Below are positions 45,499 to 53,430 of a stretch of DNA of 53,450 nucleotides, piece after piece; within the stretch, counting starts at the first letter, position 1, and each line of letters begins with the position of its first letter. The stretch lies in the NCBI RefSeq assembly GCF_030064895.1, contig NZ_JASJEB010000048.1, positions 1-53,450 on the forward strand, given 5' to 3'. The position numbers and the translations under genes are program-made. The stretch is from Crocosphaera sp. (GTDB taxonomy: Bacteria; Cyanobacteriota; Cyanobacteriia; Cyanobacteriales; Microcystaceae). Below the pieces are notes generated by a model. It saw only the letters and a list, made by a program, of their open reading frames with translations. It had not been told where the DNA came from and made no database searches.

Positions 45499-47987
45499 TC
45501 TTCTAAAGAAGCTAAATTTTTAAGATCGGTTTCTAAGTCATCAATATCATAATTAATAGGGATTTCTCTACTTGCTAATAAATGTTGAAATTGTAATTGA
45601 TTAACTTTTGCTAATTCACTCGCTTTTCCTAATGTTATTTCTTCTTTTTGATAAAGCATAATTGCAATTTCAATCTTCAATTCTTCTTCAGTCAATTTAA
45701 TCCATTTTCCTTTTTTATCAATATAACCTTTGCGTAATCCGAAAAATCCTTCTTTCTCAACATAAGCTTGTCCATTTTTAAAGTCTTCGGCTTTATTAAA
45801 TTTGGGTTTAATTACTATCTTCCCTTTTTGATCAATAAAACCATACTTGCTTCTGTATGAAGGAAAGTCAAGATATTCACGTATTTCGATCCTAGCTAAT
45901 CCTTCAGAAAAATTGCCTATTTCATGAAACTTAGGTTCAATAATTATTGTTCCTTTTTGATCAATTAATCCACACTTGTTATGAACATAAACAATAGCTA
46001 AATCACCTGAAAAATTTCTAATTTTATTAAACTTACGTTCAATAACTATTGTTCCTTTTTTATTAATCAATCCATATTGTTCGCCAACACGAATAATAGC
46101 TAAATTATTAGAAAATGTGCCTATTTGGTCAAACTTAGGTTCAATAACTATTGTTCCTTTTTTATCAATATAGCCATACTTTCCTTCATGCAAACTACCT
46201 ATTCTGATCTTAGCTAAACCTTCAGAAAATGTGCCTATTTCATCAAACTTAGGGTCAATAACTATTGTTCCTTTTTTATCAACATACCCATACTTTCCAT
46301 CATGAGACCTACCTATTCTGATCTTAGCTAAACCTTCAGAAAATGTGCCTATTTCATCAAACTTAGGTTCAATAACTATTGTTCCTTTTTTATCAATATA
46401 ACCATACTTTCCGTATAGTTTTATCTTAGCTAAACCTTTAGAAAAATTGCCGATCTCATCAAACTTAGGTTGAATAACTATATTACTTTTTTTATCAATA
46501 TACCCATATTCTCCATCAATACAAATTATAGCTAAATCATCTAAAAATGTTTCTATACTATCAAACCAAGCTTCAATAATTACATTATCTTTTTTGTCAA
46601 TATATCCATATTTTCTATTTATCTTAACTTTAGCTAATCCATCAATAAAACGTTCAATTTCATCAAATCTAGGCTTAATAACTATATTACCTTTTTTATC
46701 AATATACCCATACTTTCCATTTATCTTGACTTTAGCCAATCCATCAATAAAATGTCCTGTTTCATCATAATTAGGCTGGATAACTATGGTTTTTGATTGA
46801 TCCATATAGCCATATTTTCTATCAATTCTTACCTTTGCTAACCCATCAATAAAATGTCCTATTTCATCAAATTTAGGCTGAATAATTATCTTTCCATACT
46901 TATCTATATAGCCATATTTTCTATCAATTCTTACCTTTGCCAACCCATCAATAAAAGTTTCTGCTTCTTCAAATCGAGGTTCAATAACTACCTTGCCTTT
47001 TGCATCAATATAACCCCAAAGATCGCCTAATTTAATCGGTGTTAGATCAATATCAATAACTGGATCAGTTTTAGTAATAGGCATTTCATCTACTGTAATA
47101 TCTGTTTCAGTTTCTTTATTTTCTTCCTCTAAAGAAACACTTTCAGCAGGTTTAGATAAATCTAATGAAGGGTTAATTTGTGTCTGAGATGGTTGTAAAA
47201 TAGATAAAATTTCTTGTGCATTTTGAAAGCGGTTTTTAATAGGTTTTTCAATCATCTTATCTAAAATTTCACCTAACGCCTCATCAATGGGTTCTCTTAA
47301 ATAATTTCTCCAGATAAATTCTCCTTCATGACCATCATATAAATCCCAAGGATAAATATTAGTTAATAAATGCAGACAGGTTAAACCTAGACTATATAAA
47401 TCACTGCTAAAAACGGTCTTTCCTCTTAATTGTTCATCGGACATATAACGAGGATCACCAATAATTGTACCTGTTTTTAATAAAGCTGTTCCTGTTACAT
47501 ATCTCGCTGCCCCAAAATCAACTAAAACAAAAGTTTTATCCTCGGATTTTTGAATAATATTTTCTGGTTTAATATCCCGATGAATGAGATTATTATCATG
47601 AACAAATTGTAAAACAGGTAATAATCCAATTAATAACTCTTTAATAGCTGTTTCATCCCATACCCCATTCTCTGCTAAGTCTTCCGCTAAATTTTGCCCA
47701 TCAATATATTCTTGAATTAAATATAATTGTTGCTCCTGTTCAAAATGCGCCAACAATTCAGGAATTTGAGGATGTTTTCCTAAATTTTCTAATCTCGCTG
47801 CTTCTTTATTAAATAATTCTTCTGCTTTTTCAAGACTATTTGTCCCTTGAGAAGACGGAGAAAACTGTTTAATTACACAAGGTGGTTTAGAGGGTTTATC
47901 GCAATCAACCGCTAAAAATGTTTTACCAAAACCCCCTTGTCCAATAAGTTTAATTTTCCGATATCTTTCCTTTAATAATTCACTCAT
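45495..47987 (-). CDS. Ser/Thr kinase - WG repeats - UPF0175 antitoxin fusion
   Basis: An 830-residue protein in three parts. Residues 1-265 form a Ser/Thr kinase: glycine loop GQGGFGKTF, Lys in CVIKQF, HRDIKPEN and DFGAARY, all intact. After an acidic linker, about 325-760 hold twelve full WG repeats and one partial (pattern KYGYIDKKGxIVIxPKFDE). The last 70 residues match UPF0175 antitoxins from LTEEELKIEIAIMLYQKEEI through LGKASELA to SREIPINYDIDDLETDL. UPF0175 is normally a separate protein of about 80-90 residues that neutralises the PIN partner. The gene has no membrane segment. The layout suggests a sensor kinase holding its own toxin in check; this is inference. Confidence 0.9.
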   Translation of the reverse strand: MSELLKERYRKIKLIGQGGFGKTFLAVDCDKPSKPPCVIKQFSPSSQGTNSLEKAEELFNKEAARLENLGKHPQIPELLAHFEQEQQLYLIQEYIDGQNLAEDLAENGVWDETAIKELLIGLLPVLQFVHDNNLIHRDIKPENIIQKSEDKTFVLVDFGAARYVTGTALLKTGTIIGDPRYMSDEQLRGKTVFSSDLYSLGLTCLHLLTNIYPWDLYDGHEGEFIWRNYLREPIDEALGEILDKMIEKPIKNRFQNAQEILSILQPSQTQINPSLDLSKPAESVSLEEENKETETDITVDEMPITKTDPVIDIDLTPIKLGDLWGYIDAKGKVVIEPRFEEAETFIDGLAKVRIDRKYGYIDKYGKIIIQPKFDEIGHFIDGLAKVRIDRKYGYMDQSKTIVIQPNYDETGHFIDGLAKVKINGKYGYIDKKGNIVIKPRFDEIERFIDGLAKVKINRKYGYIDKKDNVIIEAWFDSIETFLDDLAIICIDGEYGYIDKKSNIVIQPKFDEIGNFSKGLAKIKLYGKYGYIDKKGTIVIEPKFDEIGTFSEGLAKIRIGRSHDGKYGYVDKKGTIVIDPKFDEIGTFSEGLAKIRIGSLHEGKYGYIDKKGTIVIEPKFDQIGTFSNNLAIIRVGEQYGLINKKGTIVIERKFNKIRNFSGDLAIVYVHNKCGLIDQKGTIIIEPKFHEIGNFSEGLARIEIREYLDFPSYRSKYGFIDQKGKIVIKPKFNKAEDFKNGQAYVEKEGFFGLRKGYIDKKGKWIKLTEEELKIEIAIMLYQKEEITLGKASELAKVNQLQFQHLLASREIPINYDIDDLETDLKNLASLEE

Positions 47988-48136
47988 AGATCATTAAAAA
48001 CAAAATTTAGATTTTCTACCACTGAAAATTAATTCTAGTTCTCATTTTAGAAGAAATTGATTTAATTGAAACTCAATCTATAAATCTTTTGTTTTACTTA
48101 ATAATTTCGCCCTAGTTTACAATCCATAAAACTCAA

Positions 48137-48310
48137 TTATTCCGTGTCTAGAAAATTAGCGATCGCCATTTCAATAAATGCTTCAACAGGATAATTAATT
48201 TCAGCAGAGCGAGTAATAAGAGCATATTTAATATGCGCTGGTAAGTGTGTTACAATAATCTCTTGAATATTAAGATGATTATGAATATAAACAACAACGT
48301 CATCAATCAT
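48137..48310 (-). CDS. Small protein of 57 residues, unknown
   Basis: From ATG at 48308-48310 to TAA at 48137-48139 the frame reads MIDDVVVYIHNHLNIQEIIV and ends INYPVEAFIEMAIANFLDTE. Composition and predicted helices look like a real soluble protein, perhaps a small antitoxin or helix-turn-helix-like partner. I do not recognise the family. It is divergent from the broken antitoxin-like gene at 48361. Confidence 0.5.
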   Translation of the reverse strand: MIDDVVVYIHNHLNIQEIIVTHLPAHIKYALITRSAEINYPVEAFIEMAIANFLDTE

Positions 48311-48360
48311 GAAAAATTATTTATCTGTTCACTAATTTTATATTTGAAGGAAATATATCT

Positions 48361-48615
48361 ATGACATTACAAGACATGATTAACTCCCTTGATTATTTAT
48401 CTCAGGAAGATATGACTACTTTATTTAAAATACTAAGCTTAAAGTTATCAGATGTACACACAGAAAATAAGCAACAAATGATAAATGATAATGATACTTT
48501 TTAGGATATGACTCTTCGATTCCGTGAACAGATGGAAAAGGAAGAGATTGAGTTTATAGATAAAGACTTTGCAAACTTAAGAAATAGAAGTGTAGGGAGA
48601 AAAGTTCAGTTTTAA
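48361..48615 (+). pseudogene. Antitoxin-like gene broken by one in-frame TAG
   Basis: The frame opens MTLQDMINSLDYLSQEDMTT and meets TAG at 48502-48504 after NDNDTF. The same frame goes on, DMTLRFREQMEKEEIEFIDK then DFANLRNRSVGRKVQF, to TAA at 48613. The latter half resembles the C-terminus of small cyanobacterial antitoxin-type proteins (DFANLRDxSPGREV), and Trp (TGG) would fit the interrupted position. It is a likely nonsense mutation. No toxin gene follows. Confidence 0.6.
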
Positions 48616-48670
48616 TAGTTAGTTTATTTAATAACTATCTTAAATTCAATTCAAGCCATTTATATACTAA

Positions 48671-48711
48671 ATTCTCCCCACACTCCCCACACCTCCCACA
48701 CTCCTCACACG
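48671..48711. repeat. Short tandem repeat block (CTCCCCACA type)
   Basis: Four imperfect 9-10-nt units (CTCCCCACA, CTCCCCACAC, CTCCCACA, CTCCTCACAC) lie between the accessory island and rubA. Related GTGTGGGAA and CTCACAC words occur at 23985, 38940 and 40524. Confidence 0.8.
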
Positions 48712-48830
48712 CGCTATTTCATAAATTTTTCAAGCTCACACCATAACCTGCCATAGCAATATTTGTGCAGATTGTTAAGTTTATGGGATAATTTGTAACA
48801 TAGATATTAAGATTTGCTTAAAGTAGAGCA

Positions 48831-49178
48831 ATGACTGAAAAACCCCAAGAAAAGACCCTAGCTGAACTCGCACCAGCTAACCACGAATGTCGTCTCTGTG
48901 GCTATGTTTATGAGCCAAACAAAGGCGATGCTAAAGGAAACGTTCCCCCTGGAACAGTTTTTTCTGAACTCCCTAGTGACTGGAAATGCCCAGTCTGTGG
49001 AGCAAAAACCAACCAGTTCGTCAGTATTGGCGCAACCAACGCCCCCTCCGGTTTCCAAGAAAACCTAAGCTATGGCTTTGGTGTCAATAACCTGACCCCA
49101 AATCAAAAAAATCTCCTAATTTTTGGGGGACTGGCATTAGGTTTCCTGTTTTTCCTCAGTTTATACGGGTTGGGTTAA
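48831..49178 (+). CDS. rubA: Membrane-anchored rubredoxin (RubA type)
   Basis: 115 residues. The rubredoxin domain has the two iron-binding knuckles CRLCGYVYEP and CPVCGA, followed by a linker and one C-terminal membrane helix (about 95-113, LLIFGGLALGFLFFLSL). This is the form that assists photosystem assembly, notably PSII and cytochrome b559, in cyanobacteria and chloroplasts. It opens the rubA-ycf48-psbEFLJ cluster and is 77 bp ahead of ycf48. Confidence 0.95.
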   Translation: MTEKPQEKTLAELAPANHECRLCGYVYEPNKGDAKGNVPPGTVFSELPSDWKCPVCGAKTNQFVSIGATNAPSGFQENLSYGFGVNNLTPNQKNLLIFGGLALGFLFFLSLYGLG

Positions 49179-49255
49179 CCCCTTGGCCTGGATACTGCAT
49201 GAAACAGAGTTGACCAACAAGATCGAACTTTTATCAGTCCATTTACCTTGTATTT

Positions 49256-50248
49256 ATGAGAAAACTGAAACAATTTGTAATATTAATAGCCATTTCCTTA
49301 TTTTGCATTAGTTGCAGTCAAGTCCCATCCACCCTCAATAACCCTTGGAAAAGCCTTTCCTTGGAAACCGATGTCACATTTGCAGACATTGCTTTCACCG
49401 ATGATCCCGATCACGGTTGGTTAGTCGGAACCAAAGCAGCTTTGTTTGAAACCAAGGATGGAGGAGACTCCTGGGAAGAACGGAAACTAGAACTTGGTGA
49501 CGAAAGAGTAAGCTTCACCGGAGTTAGTTTCAACGACGAAGAAGGCTGGATCACAGGAAAACCTGCTATCCTGCTACATACAGAAGATGGTGGCGAAAAC
49601 TGGTCACGCATTCCCCTGAGTGAGAAACTTCCCGGCGCACCAGATGGCGTTATTGCTCTCGCTCCCGAAACCGCCGAAATGGTCACCAACTTAGGTGCTA
49701 TTTACAAAACCGACAACGGAGGGAAAACCTGGAACGCCCTAGTTGAAGGTGCTGTAGGTGTTGCCCGTAATATTGAGCGATCGCCTGATGGTCGTTACGT
49801 CGCTGTTTCTGCGCGGGGTAACTTTTATTCAACCTGGGAACCCGGACAAAGCGAATGGACTCCCCATAACCGCAACTCATCCCGAAGATTGCAATCGATG
49901 GGTTACAGTGAAGAGGGGGGTCTCTGGTTACTTGCCAGAGGTGGACAACTTCAATTTACTTCCCCAGAAGACTTAGAAGACTGGCAAGACGTGGTTTATC
50001 CCGAACCTTCCACCAGTTGGGGTTTACTAGACTTAGCCTATCGTACCCCCGAAGAGCTTTGGGTGGCTGGCGGTAGCGGTAACTTATTGGTAAGCTTTGA
50101 TAATGGGGAAACCTGGGAGAAAGATCGGGCGATCGAAAGCGTACCTTCTAACCTTTATAAAATCGTTTTTGTTAATGCCGAAAAAGGTTTTATTTTGGGA
50201 CAAGATGGTGTCTTACTCAAATATGAACCCACATCAGAAACAGCTTAG
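49256..50248 (+). CDS. ycf48: Photosystem II assembly factor Ycf48 (HCF136)
   Basis: A 330-residue lumenal assembly factor that binds D1 during PSII assembly and repair. The signal ends with a lipobox (LFCISCSQ). Seven-bladed BNR-like propeller repeats follow, with recurrent GWLVG, GWITG, and TEDGGENWSRI or TDNGGKTWNAL units; the last part includes GGSGNLLVSFDNGETW. An Arg-rich surface is expected of the family. It is followed by psbE 97 bp downstream. Confidence 0.96.
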   Translation: MRKLKQFVILIAISLFCISCSQVPSTLNNPWKSLSLETDVTFADIAFTDDPDHGWLVGTKAALFETKDGGDSWEERKLELGDERVSFTGVSFNDEEGWITGKPAILLHTEDGGENWSRIPLSEKLPGAPDGVIALAPETAEMVTNLGAIYKTDNGGKTWNALVEGAVGVARNIERSPDGRYVAVSARGNFYSTWEPGQSEWTPHNRNSSRRLQSMGYSEEGGLWLLARGGQLQFTSPEDLEDWQDVVYPEPSTSWGLLDLAYRTPEELWVAGGSGNLLVSFDNGETWEKDRAIESVPSNLYKIVFVNAEKGFILGQDGVLLKYEPTSETA

Positions 50249-50345
50249 AACCTTCTTTTTTTAAAGAAGTGTATCGTACTGTTTCACAAATCGTAGTAGA
50301 CTAGACTTTACCATTCGTAATTAATTTTCAGAGGAGAAAGTTAAA

Positions 50346-50591
50346 ATGTCAGGTGTTACCGGAGAACGTCCGTTTTCAGATATTGTTACCAGTATTCGTT
50401 ACTGGGTTATTCATAGCATCACCATCCCCATGTTATTCATCGCCGGTTGGTTGTTTGTTAGCACTGGGTTAGCTTATGATGCTTTTGGGACGCCCCGTCC
50501 TGATCAATATTTTACTCAAGAACGTCAAGAATTACCCATTATTCAAGACCGTTTTGAAGCAAAAGACCAGATCACAGAATTTAATAAGTAG
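50346..50591 (+). CDS. psbE: Cytochrome b559 subunit alpha
   Basis: 81 residues. The membrane helix [20 protein letters not shown] carries the axial haem ligand His (VIHS), and the lumenal end has [12 protein letters not shown]. It pairs with PsbF to bind the b559 haem in the PSII reaction centre. A strong ribosome site (AGAGGAGAAAG) precedes the ATG. It is the first gene of the psbEFLJ operon. Confidence 0.98.
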   Translation: MSGVTGERPFSDIVTSIRYWVIHSITIPMLFIAGWLFVSTGLAYDAFGTPRPDQYFTQERQELPIIQDRFEAKDQITEFNK

Positions 50592-50617
50592 TTCGATTTT
50601 ACAAGAGGTTTAAAACA

Positions 50618-50752
50618 ATGGCAAACAGCAGTCCAAATCAACCCATTACTTATCCTATTTTCACCGTTAGATGGTTAGCGGTTCATACTTTAGCCGTTCC
50701 TTCTGTTTTCTTTGTCGGTGCGATCGCAGCTATGCAGTTTATTCAACGCTAG
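50618..50752 (+). CDS. psbF: Cytochrome b559 subunit beta
   Basis: 44 residues with the haem-ligand His in [17 protein letters not shown] and the ending AAMQFIQR, as in other cyanobacteria. It follows psbE by 26 bp with an AAGAGGT ribosome site. Confidence 0.97.
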   Translation: MANSSPNQPITYPIFTVRWLAVHTLAVPSVFFVGAIAAMQFIQR

Positions 50753-50762
50753 GAGTTTATTC

Positions 50763-50882
50763 ATGGATAGAAATCAAAACCCTAACCGTCAACCCGTCGA
50801 ATTAAACCGTACATCCCTTTATTTAGGATTACTTTTAATCGCAGTTCTCGGCATTCTTTTTTCCAGCTATTTCTTTAACTAA
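50763..50882 (+). CDS. psbL: Photosystem II protein L
   Basis: 39 residues: [20 protein letters not shown], then one membrane helix and SSYFFN at the end. PsbL stabilises the QA site and the PSII dimer interface. It begins 10 bp after psbF, with an AGGAG ribosome site. Confidence 0.97.
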   Translation: MDRNQNPNRQPVELNRTSLYLGLLLIAVLGILFSSYFFN

Positions 50883-50918
50883 TTCATTTTTATTTGGCAA
50901 TATCTAGGAGGTAAAATC

Positions 50919-51038
50919 ATGTTTGCAGATGGTAAAATTCCCCTTTGGTTAGTAGGTTTAATCGCTGGAATGGGAGCTATTTCCGTTCTCGGCCTTTTCT
51001 TCTACGGTGCTTATGCTGGTTTAGGTTCTTCTATGTAG
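50919..51038 (+). CDS. psbJ: Photosystem II protein J
   Basis: 39 residues: [19 protein letters not shown], one helix, and the ending [11 protein letters not shown]. PsbJ acts in forward electron flow and PSII assembly. A strong AGGAGG ribosome site precedes it. It is the last gene of the operon. Confidence 0.97.
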   Translation: MFADGKIPLWLVGLIAGMGAISVLGLFFYGAYAGLGSSM

Positions 51039-51074
51039 AAGTAAATTATCAAATTTCAGCATGATTTCTCAATA

Positions 51075-51107
51075 ACCGCCTATTATTCTTAATGGGCGGT
51101 ATTTTTT
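51075..51107 (+). terminator. Rho-independent terminator of psbEFLJ
   Basis: ACCGCC (51075-51080) pairs with GGCGGT (51095-51100); the loop can extend the stem partly (TATT/AATG). A run of T follows. It lies about 37 bp after the psbJ stop codon. Confidence 0.88.
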
Positions 51108-51121
51108 TATCTCTTTAATTG

Positions 51122-51484
51122 TCATTGGTAAGGAACAAGACTTTCAATTAGTTTTTGAGTATCAAAACCAACAACAGCATAACTCCCATATCCTCTCCAT
51201 TGACTCAGTTGGTCACAATTATGAGTAAAACAAGAAACATAATAATCTGTGTCTTTTTTAATTCTTAAAAAGTCATCTATTTTCTTTATATAATAATATA
51301 ATATATCTTGTTGCTGAGAATGATTATAATCAATCCTTGAGTATATTTTTTCTAAACTGTTAGATATTTTTATCAAAAAAAAGTATATATTATCTTCTGA
51401 ATTTTTTATAATTTCTCTTAAAAATCTTTGTTTTTTGTCTGTATTTACTATTTTTTTGATAGATATTTCTATTGTAATTTAGTT
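51122..51484 (-). pseudogene. DUF2971 protein fragment
   Basis: The frame is open from about 51482 to TGA at 51122 with no ATG at its head; TTG at 51374-51376 is the first possible start. DYYVSCFTHNCDQLSQWRGY is the signature segment of DUF2971 proteins (xxCFS...xxQWRxYG). Family members are about 250-300 residues; here only about 120 are left and both ends are missing. It begins in the last codons of the CCB-type gene and ends before the psbJ terminator. It is probably a remnant of an accessory gene. Confidence 0.6.
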
Positions 51485-52128
51485 GGGTTTAATTCACTTT
51501 CTAATGTTAAAGTTAATTTATCGGCAATTCCTTCGAGCCAATTTTCATCTTGTTTTGTATAACTACGAGGAATATTTGCACCTAAAATTATCGCTCCATT
51601 ACTCCCTAAAGGTTGACAAATTACCCCTTGTGTGTTGAGAGGTAAATAATCAAACTCAATTTTCCCTGGATACAAAGTTAAATTAACTAAATAAACAGGT
51701 TTTTGGGTTTCTAAAACTCTTTTTAAGATTTTACCAGGAGTTACTTGAGAATTTTCTCCTAAAATACCTCGACGCAATAAAACTTGATCCTGATAATAAA
51801 CAACCAAAGATTGAGTTACAGTATTCTTTAAAAGCATCACAGAAGCCCAAGCCAATTCAGTTTTGATAGAATCAGATAAGTTAGGATTAAACTCTATACC
51901 TTCCTCTCCTATCAAAGTAACAGCATCAGGCGATCGCGGTTGAATTTGTTGCCAAATTAATCCCACTAAAATTAAGACACCACTTAAAATTACACCCACA
52001 ACATCGGATCTTGCTTGAGACTCAGTTAATTGTACTGTGGTTAAGCGATTTAGTAATAAGAGTATACCTCCTAAAGCACCGGCAAAAAGAGGAATTAATC
52101 GTAAAATTCGGTTAGGATCTGATGCCAT
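51469..52128 (-). CDS. Cofactor assembly of complex C subunit B (CCB2/CCB4-like)
   Basis: 219 residues. Two N-terminal membrane helices (LRLIPLFAGALGGILLLLNR and VVGVILSGVLILVGLIWQ) and then a soluble domain (residues about 75-219, ASVMLLKNTVTQSLVVYYQD). This is the pattern of the CCB2/CCB4 proteins, which attach haem ci to cytochrome b6 of the b6f complex. The soluble domain faces the stroma or cytoplasm in the plastid homologues. Its 3' end overlaps a DUF2971 fragment. Confidence 0.85.
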   Translation of the reverse strand: MASDPNRILRLIPLFAGALGGILLLLNRLTTVQLTESQARSDVVGVILSGVLILVGLIWQQIQPRSPDAVTLIGEEGIEFNPNLSDSIKTELAWASVMLLKNTVTQSLVVYYQDQVLLRRGILGENSQVTPGKILKRVLETQKPVYLVNLTLYPGKIEFDYLPLNTQGVICQPLGSNGAIILGANIPRSYTKQDENWLEGIADKLTLTLESELNPTKLQ

Positions 52129-52304
52129 AATAATTGTTAAACTTTTAAGATAGTTTCTAGTTGTCTTTTGGGATAAAAATTAGATAAAATTGAGAGATAA
52201 AGCTTGACATCTCACTTTTGCTCGGTTATCCTACCTTGAAAAAAGCAAAATTTGTAGTAAAGTAAAACAAAATAGGATCGTTTTTAATCCTTAAATTATA
52301 ATCT

Positions 52305-52883
52305 ATGACTATAGTGACACAACTTCCCCTAACATTCAATTATTTAGGAGCATTTCTCCCCATTGACAGCGTTTTATCCACCCAAGGCATCATGGTGATG
52401 TTATTAGCGGCTTACGGCTTAGCTATGTGGATGTTTCTCACTAGCGCACCGAAAGTTTACACAATTATGGTATCCGATCTAGAGGTTGCAAGGCAATTCT
52501 ATGAGGGTTTACTACAGTTAAATGTAGCTGATGTTCCTCTTCACTATTATTACAATTATGAACAAAGTTTAGGAACCTCAGGAATTGATCCTTTTTATAT
52601 GACTTCAGATGCTACAGCAACGGCTACCAGTAACTATGGTAATAGAGATGGTCTTTGGTATCAACTGAAAAAAAATACTCAACTTCATATTATTGGGGGT
52701 GCAAGTTACGGGGAGAAAAAACGTCAGCGTCATGTTTGTTTTGATAATGAATGTTTAGAAGATATTTTATTAAGAATTGAGTCTAGACGTTTAAAATACA
52801 AAGTTCGTCGCAGAAAACCACTCAATTTTTTGGTTAAAGATATCGATGAAAGAATTATTGAAATGGTAGAAGTTAAAAATTAA
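52305..52883 (+). CDS. Membrane-anchored VOC (glyoxalase-like) domain protein
   Basis: 192 residues. The N-terminus has one hydrophobic segment (about 27-46, GIMVMLLAAYGLAMWMFLTS). The rest reads as two halves of a vicinal-oxygen-chelate fold: VYTIMVSDLEVARQFYEGLL, LHIIGGASYGEKKRQRHVCF and RKPLNFLVKDIDERIIEMVE. The metal-ligand His/Glu set is not plain, so catalytic activity is uncertain. Similar proteins occur across cyanobacteria with no known role. It is divergent from the CCB-type gene. Confidence 0.7.
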   Translation: MTIVTQLPLTFNYLGAFLPIDSVLSTQGIMVMLLAAYGLAMWMFLTSAPKVYTIMVSDLEVARQFYEGLLQLNVADVPLHYYYNYEQSLGTSGIDPFYMTSDATATATSNYGNRDGLWYQLKKNTQLHIIGGASYGEKKRQRHVCFDNECLEDILLRIESRRLKYKVRRRKPLNFLVKDIDERIIEMVEVKN

Positions 52884-52908
52884 TTTCCTGAATAAAAATA
52901 AACTTTAA

Positions 52909-52950
52909 GGTGGGCAAAAGATTCAACAATTTGAAATTTTTGCCTACCCT
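52909..52950 (+). terminator. Inverted repeat after the VOC gene
   Basis: AGGTGGGCAAAA (about 52909-52920) and TTTTTGCCTACCCT (about 52937-52950) form an imperfect inverted repeat 26 bp after the VOC gene stop. It could be a terminator or one of the interspersed GGTGGGCA-type repeats seen in cyanobacteria. Confidence 0.45.
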
Positions 52951-52967
52951 ACTATGTATAAATTTAC

Positions 52968-52995
52968 GTAGGGGTCAACGGGTGTTCATCCCTAC
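52968..52995. repeat. Degenerate copy of the 28-nt palindrome
   Basis: GTAGGGGTCAACGG followed by GTGTTCATCCCTAC has the same length and outer bases as the perfect palindrome at 20415-20442, with mismatches only in the right half. It marks a repeat family. Confidence 0.85.
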
Positions 52996-53041
52996 AATAG
53001 AGAACAAAACTAATTATATTACATCAAAAATCATTATTTAC

Positions 53042-53070
53042 TTGACAAAATAGGCGGGCGGGGGTATAAT
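53042..53070 (+). promoter_or_regulatory. Consensus sigma-70 promoter
   Basis: TTGACA (53042-53047) and TATAAT (53065-53070) are both perfect and 17 bp apart, the ideal arrangement. The spacer is unusually G-rich. The next gene starts at 53173, leaving a leader of about 95 nt. Confidence 0.85.
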
Positions 53071-53172
53071 ATGGGCGTTTATCTTCATTAAAAGATAAAT
53101 AACGGTTAATATGGGTTGATTATCTTATTTATACCCTGATTTTGCCATTATTCAGTTAAAAAGAGTAAAAAC

Positions 53173-53361
53173 GTGAAAACAAGACTTAGCTTCGTCCAAT
53201 ATTTAGTGGCAGCCTTAACATTATCCGCCGGGATAGGGTTTAATGATGCTACCCAGGCCGCCATCATATCCGTTCAGGTAGATAATATCGGTTCTGTAAC
53301 CAGTATTGCTTCAGGTAGCCCGGAAGAGGCAGCAGGTTTCCTTGTGGGAGAAGACATATAG
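53173..53361 (+). CDS. Exported protein, truncated
   Basis: Starts GTG at 53173. 62 residues: a signal peptide (KTRLSFVQYLVAALTLSAGI, cleavage near TQAA) then IISVQVDNIGSVTSIASGS and GEDI before a stop. The stop codon TAG at 53359-53361 lies beside a palindrome at 53363-53378, where the sequence changes style; so the gene is probably cut short by an inserted element. The family is not recognisable from the remaining mature part of about 30 residues. Confidence 0.55.
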   Translation: MKTRLSFVQYLVAALTLSAGIGFNDATQAAIISVQVDNIGSVTSIASGSPEEAAGFLVGEDI

Positions 53362-53430
53362 CAACCGCCAAGGCGGTTAGGACACTGTGCGAAGCACATC
53401 TTCTATGGCATCCCGAAGACACTTGAATTG
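53359..53430. mobile_element. Hairpin-rich end of an inserted element, type uncertain
   Basis: AACCGCC-AA-GGCGGTT (53363-53378) and GTGC-GAA-GCAC (53387-53397) form two hairpins in succession. Paired small hairpins of this kind mark the ends of IS200/IS605 elements or derived MITEs in cyanobacteria. The window ends 20 bp later, so the element cannot be seen. Confidence 0.4.
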
